Assembly: GCF_022347725.1 (NCBI RefSeq)
Contig: NZ_JAKRGB010000002.1
Span: 1 to 64,000 of the forward strand
Direction of reading: 5' to 3'
Source of the DNA: Ruegeria sp. Ofav3-42
GTDB taxonomy: Bacteria; Pseudomonadota; Alphaproteobacteria; Rhodobacterales; Rhodobacteraceae
DNA: 64,000 bases
Both the position numbers and the translations under genes were made by a program. Positions within the stretch are counted from its first letter, which is position 1. Each line of letters starts with the position of its first letter. The notes beneath the pieces were generated by a model. It was not told the origin of the DNA and ran no database searches. It worked only from the letters and a program-made list of their open reading frames with translations. This document shows positions 9,355-16,950 of this stretch, piece after piece.

Positions 9355-9998
9355 CCATAGTTAAGGACAAACAGACCATGGCACGATTGCGTTCAGACCA
9401 GCCGTTCATCCATCCGGAGTGTCAGATCACCGGCAGTTCCTTTGGTGAATTCGTCGAAATCGGCGCAGGGACCCGTGTGGCGAATTCGACATTTGGCGAT
9501 TACTCCTACTGTGACCGTACCTGTGACATCGCCAATGCGGAAATCGGCAAATTCGCCAACATCGCCAGCTTCACCCGGATCGGCGCAACCGATCATCCAA
9601 TGGAGAAGGCGTCATTGCATCACTTCCTCTATCGCTCGGCAGATTACTGGGACGATGCAGAAGATGACGCGGAGTGGTTCGAGTACCGTGCCAGCCGCGT
9701 AACTCGGATCGGTCACGATACGTGGATCGGTCATGCGGCGATCATCAAGCCCGAAGTGACCATCGGCAACGGCGCGGTCATAGCTTCGGGTGCGGTCGTC
9801 ACCAAGGATGTCGCGCCTTATAACATCGTAGGTGGTGTCACGGCTGTGCCTATCCGAGGTCGTTATCCGAAAGGCGTTGCCGAGCGTATGATGACTTTGG
9901 CCTGGTGGGATTGGGACAATGCCCGCCTGCGCGCGGCGCTGCCGGACTTCCGATCCTTGAACGCGGAAGCGTTTCTGGAAAAGTACGAAACGGCCTGA
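9351..9998 (+). CDS. Hexapeptide-repeat acetyltransferase of phosphonate operons
   Basis: The 215-residue protein has left-handed beta-helix hexapeptide repeats, including [38 protein letters not shown] and [14 protein letters not shown], and an active-site-like His in [13 protein letters not shown]. It is of the CAT/xenobiotic acetyltransferase group often encoded with phn genes. It probably O- or N-acylates a small acceptor, but the substrate is not established. ATG 9351 overlaps the phnE stop; ATG 9378 is an alternative start. It ends the transporter operon. Confidence 0.85.
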   Translation: MTIVKDKQTMARLRSDQPFIHPECQITGSSFGEFVEIGAGTRVANSTFGDYSYCDRTCDIANAEIGKFANIASFTRIGATDHPMEKASLHHFLYRSADYWDDAEDDAEWFEYRASRVTRIGHDTWIGHAAIIKPEVTIGNGAVIASGAVVTKDVAPYNIVGGVTAVPIRGRYPKGVAERMMTLAWWDWDNARLRAALPDFRSLNAEAFLEKYETA

Positions 9999-10016
9999 AC
10001 CGCTGAGAGGCAAAAA

Positions 10017-10146
10017 CTCCCGCGCCCGCGGCCGCATCGGCTGCGCCGAAGCGGTCTGGCGGCCTTGGGTCCGGCGCCGCGCTTTGCGCGGCGCTATGCC
10101 CAACGGGATGAGACCTCCGTCAGGAGGTTGAAGACGGGCGGGAGCG
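10017..10146 (-). repeat. Dispersed two-hairpin repeat, copy 1
   Basis: Read on the minus strand from 10146: box CGCTCCCGCCC (10146-10136); a hairpin ACCTCC-TGAC-GGAGGT (10128-10113); GTTGGGC; then a perfect 9-bp GC hairpin with AAA loop (10094-10074). The same ordered parts recur at 27333-27410. CTCCCGCGCCC at about 10018-10028 faces the box in inverted orientation, so the element may have imperfect terminal inverted repeats. It lies between the convergent acetyltransferase and phnF genes, where it may also act as a terminator. Confidence 0.6.
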
Positions 10147-10153
10147 TTACGAC

Positions 10154-10864
10154 CTAATCTTCGTTCAAGGTCAGAGTTACCCGGTCTCCGGCAAAAACAG
10201 TCCGTCCGAATTCAACAGGCAACCCATTCGGGTCCGCGTTGATTCCGACAGAGTACAAAACCGGCGCGCCTTCGGGCAGGCGCAGGTGCAGAGCTTGGGT
10301 CGCCGTGGCTGCGCGGGCGGTCAGGCGCGTTGAGATACGTGTGTAGTCCGCAATGCCGCATTGCTGCAGAGCTTTGGTCACGGACTGGGTATCTGAAAGG
10401 GTTTCGAGAATTTTGGGCAGGCGTGCCGCAGGAAAGACGCTTTGAAACAGGCCGATCGGTTGCCCGTCAGCAAGAGAAAGCCCGTCGTACACATGCACCG
10501 GATCACCAGCGGCAATCTGTAACGCTTCGGCCTCGGTTTCGTCCGCTGTGCGTGTGGTCAGAGTCAGGATTTTTTTCCCAGGGATCTTGCCACTGGCTGA
10601 AATGCTCTTGTGGTATCGCACCCGCTTACCAATCGCATAGTCAGTTGGCTGTGCGGCCACAAAAACACCCGCGCCGCGGCGTGCATGGACCAGGCCTTGT
10701 TCGGCCAGATCCGACAGGGCACGTCGCACAGTGTGGCGGTTGACCCCATGTTTAGCGGCCAGTTGCGCTTCGGTCGGCAGACGATCACCGGTGCTATAGC
10801 GGCCTTCGGCAATGTCGGACGTCAGGCTCAACGCGATGCCTTTCCAGACAGGTGTTTTTCTCAT
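10154..10864 (-). CDS. phnF: PhnF, GntR/HutC-family regulator of phosphonate genes
   Basis: The 236-residue protein has an N-terminal winged helix (about 1-70, with RLPTEAQLAAKHGVNRHTVRRALSDLAEQGLVHARRGAGVFV) and a C-terminal UTRA effector domain (about 90-235). PhnF proteins repress phn genes until a phosphonate-related ligand or phosphate limitation relieves them. It is divergent from phnG, with a palindrome in the spacer that is a likely operator. ATG is at 10862-10864. Confidence 0.93.
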   Translation of the reverse strand: MRKTPVWKGIALSLTSDIAEGRYSTGDRLPTEAQLAAKHGVNRHTVRRALSDLAEQGLVHARRGAGVFVAAQPTDYAIGKRVRYHKSISASGKIPGKKILTLTTRTADETEAEALQIAAGDPVHVYDGLSLADGQPIGLFQSVFPAARLPKILETLSDTQSVTKALQQCGIADYTRISTRLTARAATATQALHLRLPEGAPVLYSVGINADPNGLPVEFGRTVFAGDRVTLTLNED

Positions 10865-10920
10865 GTCATCAAAACTTCACAAGGATGCGGATTGCGAGTC
10901 ACCGTGGCGGGGTGTAATAT

Positions 10921-10949
10921 TTGTCTAGTTGTATAGATCAAGTAGACAA
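10921..10949. promoter_or_regulatory. Candidate PhnF operator between phnF and phnG
   Basis: Exact inverted repeats TTGTCTA (10921-10927) and TAGACAA (10943-10949) are separated by 15 bases that contain a further TCTA/TAGA pair. The site sits 19 bases before the phnG ATG in the divergent phnF/phnG region, a typical place for a dimeric GntR-family repressor controlling both directions. Confidence 0.6.
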
Positions 10950-10967
10950 CCCGGCCAAGAGGCTTTG

Positions 10968-11426
10968 ATGGCAGATCAGACAAATATTGCGAATGCGGCG
11001 CGGCAGGGCTGGATGGGCCTGTTGGCTCGAGCTCCCGAAGGGGCGCTGATGGCGCTTTGGAGCAAATACGACGCTCGTCCAGACTTTGAGTGGCTGCGCA
11101 GCCCCGAAGTCGGTGGCGTGATGGTTCGCGGGCGCACGGGTGGTACCGGCGCACCGTTTAACCTTGGAGAAATGACAGTCACGCGCTGCTCATTGGTGCT
11201 GAACGACGGAACAGTCGGGCACGGATATGTGCAAGGTCGCTCCAAGCCCAAGGCCGAAGCGGCAGCGCTGATCGATGCGCTAATGCAGACCTCGGCAGCG
11301 GATGCTGTTCGTGCACAGGTGATCTCACCGCTCAAGGATCAGATGGAAAACGCCAAAACGGACCGAGCGGCCAAGGCTGCAGCAACGAAGGTCGAGTTTT
11401 TTACCATGGTCAGGGGAGAGGATTGA
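10968..11426 (+). CDS. phnG: C-P lyase core subunit PhnG
   Basis: The 152-residue protein (E. coli PhnG is about 150) is part of the PhnGHIJ core complex that makes ribose-1-phosphonate triphosphate and cleaves the C-P bond. Recognisable stretches are RQGWMGLLARA, FNLGEMTVTRCSLVL and GTVGHGYVQGRSKPKAE. Start ATG 10968 is preceded by AGAGG; an in-frame start 13 codons upstream would lie within the candidate operator. The stop TGA shares its A with the phnH ATG. Confidence 0.94.
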   Translation: MADQTNIANAARQGWMGLLARAPEGALMALWSKYDARPDFEWLRSPEVGGVMVRGRTGGTGAPFNLGEMTVTRCSLVLNDGTVGHGYVQGRSKPKAEAAALIDALMQTSAADAVRAQVISPLKDQMENAKTDRAAKAAATKVEFFTMVRGED

Positions 11427-12001
11427 TGAGCACGCGGACCCAGTTCTCGGGTGGATTTCAGAACGCGCCGGTCGATGCTGCCCACGCATTTCGCGCCGCC
11501 ATGACCGTGATGGCCCGACCGGGCGAGATCCGTCACCTCACCGGTGGCCAGCCGCCAGAACCGCTTTCGGTCGCAGCGGAAACTCTGCTGCTGACACTGT
11601 GCGATCCGGACACAAAGGTTCACCTGGCGGGCGCAGCTGATACGGATGCCGTACGCCATTGGCTGACCTTTCACACGGGGGCACCTCTTTCGGCGGCTGC
11701 CGACGCAGATTTTGCGGTCGGGACGTGGTCGGAACTTGGGCCATTAAGCACATACCGTATCGGGACGGCGGAATACCCGGACCGGTCAGCAACCCTGATA
11801 GTTGAATGTGACGACCTGCAACAGGCGGGAGCTGTATTGCGCGGCCCGGGCATCAAAGACACGGCGCGTCTGAACTTGCCGGACGTTGCGGCGCTGCAGG
11901 CCAACGCGGCTTTGTATCCGTTGGGGTGTGACTTCTTTCTCACGTGCGGTGACAGGGTTGCGGCCTTGCCGCGCAGCACGCAGATCAGTTTGGAGGTCTG
12001 A
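11426..12001 (+). CDS. phnH: C-P lyase core subunit PhnH
   Basis: The 191-residue protein is close to the usual length of 190-195. Motifs are GGFQNAPVDAAHAFRAAMTVMARPGEI near the N-terminus, LLTLCDPDTKVHLA and LPLGCDFFLT-like YPLGCDFFLTCGDRVAALPRST at the end. PhnH is a structural partner in the PhnGHIJ complex. It is translationally coupled to phnG (TGATG overlap) and followed four bases later by phnI. Confidence 0.94.
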   Translation: MSTRTQFSGGFQNAPVDAAHAFRAAMTVMARPGEIRHLTGGQPPEPLSVAAETLLLTLCDPDTKVHLAGAADTDAVRHWLTFHTGAPLSAAADADFAVGTWSELGPLSTYRIGTAEYPDRSATLIVECDDLQQAGAVLRGPGIKDTARLNLPDVAALQANAALYPLGCDFFLTCGDRVAALPRSTQISLEV

Positions 12002-12004
12002 GCG

Positions 12005-13096
12005 ATGTATGTAGCAGTCAAAGGTGGTGAAAAGGCCATCGAAAACGCGCATGCCTGGTTGGCCGAGGAGCGGCGTGGGTCGACCGATATCGCCGAGCTG
12101 AGCATCGCGCAAATCCGTGAGCAACTCAGCCTGGCGGTGAACCGAGTTATGGCCGAAGGGTCCTTGTATGACCCCGATCTGGCTGCACTCGCGATCAAAC
12201 AGGCACGGGGCGATCTGATTGAGGCGATCTTTCTGATCCGGGCCTATCGGACCACGCTGCCGAGGTTCGGGTGTTCGAATCCGGTTGAGACCGGAGAGAT
12301 GGCTTGTGATCGTCGTATCTCGGCCACGTTCAAAGACGCGCCGGGCGGTCAGGTTCTTGGACCAACCTTCGACTACACCCACCGGTTGCTGGACTTCAAA
12401 CTGGCAGCTGAGGGTGAGGTTTCGGCAGCGCCCGAGGGTCAACCCCGTACCGAAGCAACGCCGCATATCACCGAGTTCCTGAAGGGCGAGGGCATCATTC
12501 AGGATGAACCTGCCAGCGACGCCACACCGGGCGACCTGACGCGTGAACCGATGGAGTTTCCGGCAAACCGCCCGCTGCGTCTGCAATCCCTGACCCGTGG
12601 CGATGAGGGGTTCGTGCTGGGCATGGCTTACTCGACCCAGCGCGGATATGCCCGCAACCACGCTTTTGTCGGTGAACTCCGGATCGGCAAGGTCGCAGTC
12701 GAGATGGACATCCCCGAACTGGGCTTTGCCATCGAGATCGGCGAGGTCGAACTGACCGAATGCGAAACGGTGAACCAGTTCAAGGGCTCCAAAACCGAAC
12801 CGCCGCAGTTCACGCGCGGTTACGGTTTGGTCTTTGGGCAGTCAGAACGCAAGTCCATTGCCATGGCGCTGGTAGACCGGGCGCTACGCTGGGAGGAACT
12901 GGGCGAGGACAATCTGGGCGCGCCTGCGCAGGACGAAGAGTTTGTTCTCAGCCACTCAGACAACATTCAGGCCACCGGGTTCCTCGAACATATCAAGCTG
13001 CCGCATTACGTGGATTTCCAGTCCGAGCTGGAACTGGTTCGCAAATTGCGCCGCGAGGCTGAGGAACGGATTACGCCGAAGGAGGCCGCGGAATGA
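12005..13096 (+). CDS. phnI: C-P lyase core subunit PhnI
   Basis: The 363-residue protein displaces adenine from ATP with the phosphonate, helped by PhnGHL, giving ribose-1-phosphonate triphosphate. Family stretches are MYVAVKGGEKAIENAHAWL, RFGCSNPVETGEMACDRRISATFKDAPGGQVLGPTFDYTHRLLDF and RGYGLVFGQSERKSIAMALVDRAL. The family is about 355-370 residues. Unlike the rest of the operon, it is not coupled to its successor: 258 bp separate it from phnJ. Confidence 0.95.
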   Translation: MYVAVKGGEKAIENAHAWLAEERRGSTDIAELSIAQIREQLSLAVNRVMAEGSLYDPDLAALAIKQARGDLIEAIFLIRAYRTTLPRFGCSNPVETGEMACDRRISATFKDAPGGQVLGPTFDYTHRLLDFKLAAEGEVSAAPEGQPRTEATPHITEFLKGEGIIQDEPASDATPGDLTREPMEFPANRPLRLQSLTRGDEGFVLGMAYSTQRGYARNHAFVGELRIGKVAVEMDIPELGFAIEIGEVELTECETVNQFKGSKTEPPQFTRGYGLVFGQSERKSIAMALVDRALRWEELGEDNLGAPAQDEEFVLSHSDNIQATGFLEHIKLPHYVDFQSELELVRKLRREAEERITPKEAAE

Positions 13097-13354
13097 CCCT
13101 ATTTTCCCCGTCGCTCGGCACGATGCCGCCGAGCAGGGTCCCAATTGCCGCCCTGAACACCATCACATTCGCGGTGGACTGTTTTGTCCGTTGCGCCAAT
13201 CGAACTCCATTCGTTCGCTCGGTCGCGTTTCACAGCCCGTCGTCGACGTTGAGAGTGGCGGGTGTGCCAAATCAAGTAGGCCAAAACGACAAAAAAGAAC
13301 GAACTTATTGCAATAACGTCCACAAAAACACCAATAAACAAAGCGATACATCAA
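13097..13354. other. 258-bp spacer interrupting the C-P lyase operon (phnI-phnJ)
   Basis: All neighbouring phn junctions overlap or lie within a few bases, so this gap is unusual. It contains a 7-bp stem hairpin (GCTCGGC 13113-13119 with GCCGAGC 13128-13134), a 12-bp perfect palindrome TTATTGCAATAA (13305-13316), and a markedly AT-rich second half. Short open frames exist on both strands (13093-13362 plus; 13099-13341 minus, TTG start, one hydrophobic segment), but neither has a ribosome site or recognisable content. It may be an insertion remnant or an internal regulatory region. Confidence 0.5.
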
Positions 13355-14215
13355 ATGAATGAGTATAACTTCGCATATTTGGACGAACAAACCAAGCGGA
13401 TGATCCGCCGCGCCATTCTCAAAGGTCTGGCGGTGCCCGGCTATCAGGTGCCTTTCGCAAGCCGCGAAATGCCGATGCCTTATGGCTGGGGCACGGGTGG
13501 GGTGCAGGTCTCGGCCGCTACCCTGACGCCTGAGGATACGTTCAAGGTGATTGATCAGGGTGCGGACGATACCACCAACGCCGTATCGATCCGTAAGTTC
13601 TTTGAAAACACCGCTGGCGTCGAAACCACGGAAGAGACCGAGAAGGCAACGGTCATCCAGACGCGCCACCGTATCCCCGAGGCAAAGCTGCGCGAGGATC
13701 AGATCATCGTGTACCAGGTGCCGATCCCTGAACCGCTGCGCTTTCTGGAACCGCGCGAGACCGAAACGCGCAAGATGCACAGTCTCGAGGAATATGGTTT
13801 GATGCATGTGAAGCTGTATGAGGATATCAGCCAGCACGGGGCGATCTCGACCGCTTATGCCTATCCGGTGAAGGTGTCGGACCGCTATGTCATGGACCCG
13901 TCGCCGATCCCGAAATTCGACAACCTGAAGCTTGAGATGGACGCGATCCAACTGTTTGGTGCAGGGCGCGAGCAGCGGATTTACGCGGTACCCCCACATA
14001 CCAAGGTCGTGAGCCTTGATTTCGAGGACTACCCGTTCGAGGCGACCAAGGCCAATCATCCCTGCGATCTGTGCGGGGCCGAAGACAGCTATCTGGACGA
14101 GGTAATCATGGATGACGCGGGAAACCGGATGTTTGTCTGCTCGGATACCGATTATTGCCGGTCGCGCCGCGAGGTGGGCCATGTAGGCCGATTGGCTAAG
14201 GAGGACGCGGCATGA
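13355..14215 (+). CDS. phnJ: Alpha-D-ribose 1-methylphosphonate 5-phosphate C-P lyase
   Basis: The 286-residue radical-SAM enzyme cleaves the C-P bond, releasing the alkane (methane from methylphosphonate) and ribose cyclic phosphate. The characteristic cysteines are Cys237, Cys240, Cys262 and Cys268 in CDLC...VCSDTDYC, with the same spacing (3, 22, 6) as E. coli Cys241/244/266/272. Other family blocks are GYQVPFASREMPMPYGWGTGG and RTETETRKMH-like PRETETRKMHSLEEYG. ATG 13355 lies after the spacer; the stop overlaps phnK by ATGA. Confidence 0.96.
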   Translation: MNEYNFAYLDEQTKRMIRRAILKGLAVPGYQVPFASREMPMPYGWGTGGVQVSAATLTPEDTFKVIDQGADDTTNAVSIRKFFENTAGVETTEETEKATVIQTRHRIPEAKLREDQIIVYQVPIPEPLRFLEPRETETRKMHSLEEYGLMHVKLYEDISQHGAISTAYAYPVKVSDRYVMDPSPIPKFDNLKLEMDAIQLFGAGREQRIYAVPPHTKVVSLDFEDYPFEATKANHPCDLCGAEDSYLDEVIMDDAGNRMFVCSDTDYCRSRREVGHVGRLAKEDAA

Positions 14216-14982
14216 CCCCCCTGTTGCAGGTCAAAGGCATCGAGAAACGCTATGGCGCGCGGATCGGCTGCACGGATGTAAGTTTCGATCTCTATCCCGG
14301 CGAAGTGATGGGGATCGTGGGTGAAAGCGGCTCGGGCAAATCCACCTTGCTGAATTGTATGGCCGGGCATCTGGAGCCTGACGCGGGGCAGGTAATCTTT
14401 GACACCCGTGCCGATGGACCGGTGGATACGGTTACAATGTCCGAGCCCGGACGCCGAATGCTGAGCCGAACGGATTGGGCCTTTGTGCACCAGCATGCCC
14501 GTGACGGTTTGCGGATGTCCGTCAGCGCTGGCGGCAATATCGGCGAACGCCTGATGGCCGTCGGTGACCGCCACTACGGCGCCATCCGGGACCGCGCTAT
14601 CGACTGGCTGGGCCGGGTCGAGATCGACGTGACCCGCGTGGATGACCGCCCAACAGCCTTTTCTGGCGGGATGCAGCAGCGATTGCAGATTGCGCGCAAT
14701 CTGGTGACGGGCCCGCGGTTGGTGTTCATGGACGAACCGACCGGAGGGCTGGATGTTTCGGTACAGGCGCGTTTGTTGGACCTGCTGCGCGGGCTGGTTC
14801 GTGAGATGGGGTTGAGCGCCATCATCGTCACCCATGATCTGGCCGTGGTGCGTCTGCTGGCTGACCGGCTGATGGTGATGAAGGGCGGTCATGTGGTCGA
14901 GGCCGGCCTGACCGATCAGGTTCTGGACGATCCGCAACATGCCTATACGCAACTCCTGGTCTCCAGCGTGTTGCAGGTTTGA
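14212..14982 (+). CDS. phnK: C-P lyase accessory ABC-type ATPase PhnK
   Basis: This 256-residue ABC-type ATPase binds the PhnGHIJ core at PhnJ and supports turnover; it has no membrane partner. It has Walker A GESGSGKST (about 39-47), signature FSGGMQQRLQIARNL, Walker B LVFMDEPTGGLD and switch His in IVTHDLAVV. It resembles oligopeptide ATPases of the DppF type, as PhnK does. Coupled to phnJ by an ATGA overlap; phnL follows after 22 bases. Confidence 0.94.
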   Translation: MTPLLQVKGIEKRYGARIGCTDVSFDLYPGEVMGIVGESGSGKSTLLNCMAGHLEPDAGQVIFDTRADGPVDTVTMSEPGRRMLSRTDWAFVHQHARDGLRMSVSAGGNIGERLMAVGDRHYGAIRDRAIDWLGRVEIDVTRVDDRPTAFSGGMQQRLQIARNLVTGPRLVFMDEPTGGLDVSVQARLLDLLRGLVREMGLSAIIVTHDLAVVRLLADRLMVMKGGHVVEAGLTDQVLDDPQHAYTQLLVSSVLQV

Positions 14983-15004
14983 GTATTTGGGAAAAGATGA
15001 AGCG

Positions 15005-15688
15005 ATGATTGAGCTTATAGACGTCAGCAAGACTTTTACCCTGCACAATCAGGGCGGTGCCGTGATTCCGGTGATGGAACGAGCCACGCTGAAAGTTTTG
15101 CCTGGCGAATGTGTTGCCCTGACAGGGGCTTCAGGGGCGGGGAAATCCACGCTGATGCGGGTGATCTACGGGAATTACCTGGCCGCCTCGGGGCAGGTTC
15201 TGGTCGGTGGGCTGGATGTTGCGCAGGCTGAACCGCGCGAAGTTCTTGCACTAAGGCGCGAGACACTTGGCTACGTCAGCCAGTTCCTGCGCGTTGTACC
15301 CCGCGTTCCGACCCTCGAGGTGGTGGCCGAACCTTTGCTGGCCATCGGGTGTGATAAACAGGTTGCGTTGGACAAGGCTGCGGGGCTGCTGGCCAGGTTG
15401 AACATTCCAAAGCGTCTGTGGACCCTCAGCCCAACCACTTTCTCAGGGGGTGAACAGCAGCGGGTCAATATCGCGCGTGGCTTTGCGCATGAATACCCTG
15501 CGATGCTGTTGGATGAACCCACGGCGTCTTTGGACGCACAGAACCGCGAAACGGTGCTGTCCCTGATCGAAGAGGCCAAGGCGCGGGGCGCGGCGATCGT
15601 CGGGATTTTCCATGACGTCGGAGCGCGTGACCGTGTGTGTGACCGCGAGATCAACGTCTCGGACTTCACCCCCGGTATGGCCGCATGA
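15005..15688 (+). CDS. phnL: C-P lyase accessory ABC-type ATPase PhnL
   Basis: The 227-residue ABC-type ATPase has Walker A GASGAGKST, signature FSGGEQQRVNIARGF, Walker B MLLDEPTASLD and the switch-region His in GIFHDVG. PhnL works with PhnI and, together with PhnK, on the C-P lyase core. The chosen ATG 15005 begins MIELIDVSKTF; the frame is open further upstream but without family similarity. Stop overlaps phnN (ATGA). Confidence 0.94.
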   Translation: MIELIDVSKTFTLHNQGGAVIPVMERATLKVLPGECVALTGASGAGKSTLMRVIYGNYLAASGQVLVGGLDVAQAEPREVLALRRETLGYVSQFLRVVPRVPTLEVVAEPLLAIGCDKQVALDKAAGLLARLNIPKRLWTLSPTTFSGGEQQRVNIARGFAHEYPAMLLDEPTASLDAQNRETVLSLIEEAKARGAAIVGIFHDVGARDRVCDREINVSDFTPGMAA

Positions 15689-16233
15689 GCCTTGCCCCGG
15701 TCATAGCGGTCGTTGGACCATCTGGTGTTGGTAAGGACAGCGTGATGGAGGCGCTGGCCGCGCGTGCGTCGGGGATATCTCTTGTTCGTCGGGTGATCAC
15801 TCGCCCCGAGGGTGAAGAGGGCGAGGATTTTGACCGGGTCTCGGCCGAAATCTTCGAGCAGATGGTGCTGGATGGCGCGTTTGCGCTGCACTGGCCAGCG
15901 CACGGATTGCAGTACGGTGTCCCGAAAGAAATCGCAGAGCAACGGCAACAGGCCGATGCCCTGTTGGTCAACCTGTCCCGGTCGATGCTGCTGCGGGCGC
16001 AGGAGGTTTTTGGTGATCTGATCGTGATCTCTCTGACCGCTGTCCCCGAGGTGCTGGCGCAGCGCCTGTCCGCGCGCGGACGGGAAAGCGCAAGTGATCA
16101 GGTGCGCCGTTTGGGACGGGCCGGTATTCCTTTGCCGGAGGGGTTGAACCGTGTGATCGAGGTCGACAATTCAGGGCCGCTGGACGTCACGATAGACAAC
16201 ATCCTCGCACGGCTTCAGCCGGAAAGGGCGTAA
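15685..16233 (+). CDS. phnN: Ribose 1,5-bisphosphate phosphokinase
   Basis: The 182-residue guanylate-kinase-like enzyme phosphorylates ribose 1,5-bisphosphate to PRPP, the last step of the C-P lyase route. It has P-loop GPSGVGKDSV (about 11-20), a mid-region HWPAHGLQYGVP matching PhnN's acceptor site, and the C-terminal VLAQRLSARGRES lid-like segment. It is coupled to phnL. Its last 19 bases overlap tail-to-tail with the reverse-strand gene that follows. Confidence 0.93.
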   Translation: MSLAPVIAVVGPSGVGKDSVMEALAARASGISLVRRVITRPEGEEGEDFDRVSAEIFEQMVLDGAFALHWPAHGLQYGVPKEIAEQRQQADALLVNLSRSMLLRAQEVFGDLIVISLTAVPEVLAQRLSARGRESASDQVRRLGRAGIPLPEGLNRVIEVDNSGPLDVTIDNILARLQPERA

Positions 16234-16898
16234 CGATGGATCAGGTGAAACCGGCCATCTTTGGCTTCGCCCATCAGAGCCAGATCCTTGATCTGAAACG
16301 GGACGGGCAGCAGTGGGACCAACCGGTCTTCCAAAGTCGCCTGAACGTTTCTCAATGTGGGCTTGTCCAGCTTACCGCTGAGCGTGATGTGAAAGCGAAA
16401 TGTTTCCATCACGTAAGGGTATCCCCACCGAATAAGATTGGCGTCCTGTTCAGGGGTCAGGCCGGACGCGCGCCGACGCGCCAGTTCAGCCTCGGGCGCA
16501 GGGGCGCGAAAACTGTCCAGTTCACGAACACAGGCCGCCGCCAGATCGCTCAGCCCGTCAGTATTGCCTGTCGGCCGCAGCGCCAGAAATCGACCCAGCC
16601 GGGCAATCTCAACCCCATCCAGAGTCACCGCAGGTCGAGATCCGGCCAATCGTTTGCACGCGTCTTTCAGGTCTTCCAGCGACTGCCCGTCGTTGAGACG
16701 AAACGGCGGCTTCATCGTCGCATGCAGCCCATATTTTCGCGGAACTTCGGTCACGGCCGAAACGTCCACGCCGTCAACGATCGGATGCGTAACCTCGTTC
16801 CCGGATTCAATGTCCCAACCCAGCCATTGGGTCGCAAATATCGTCCATTCGGCCTCGGCCGGTGGCGCAAAATAGATCGCGTATCGCGTGAATGTCAC
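16215..16898 (-). CDS. 2H phosphoesterase-type phosphonate-operon protein (DUF1045)
   Basis: The 227-residue protein carries two H-x-T motifs about 110 residues apart (His59-A-Thr61 in GLHATMKPPF and His170-I-Thr172 in FRFHITLSG), the hallmark of the 2H phosphoesterase fold, whose members hydrolyse cyclic phosphates. Proteins of this DUF1045 group are repeatedly encoded inside phn operons. No PhnP-like metal-dependent cyclic phosphodiesterase is present in this locus, so this protein may supply the step from ribosyl 1,2-cyclic phosphate; that is inference. It is encoded antiparallel between phnN and phnM. ATG at 16896-16898. Confidence 0.85.
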   Translation of the reverse strand: MTFTRYAIYFAPPAEAEWTIFATQWLGWDIESGNEVTHPIVDGVDVSAVTEVPRKYGLHATMKPPFRLNDGQSLEDLKDACKRLAGSRPAVTLDGVEIARLGRFLALRPTGNTDGLSDLAAACVRELDSFRAPAPEAELARRRASGLTPEQDANLIRWGYPYVMETFRFHITLSGKLDKPTLRNVQATLEDRLVPLLPVPFQIKDLALMGEAKDGRFHLIHRYALSG

Positions 16899-16950
16899 AT
16901 TGGCCTCCTATGCGTGGCCTTCCCAATAGCTCAAATGTTGTGAAATTCAG

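Noticed and set aside
13093..13362. Short plus- and minus-strand frames in the phnI-phnJ spacer as possible small genes
   Set aside because: No ribosome sites, no family resemblance; the minus frame starts with TTG and has only one hydrophobic stretch. Kept as a spacer.
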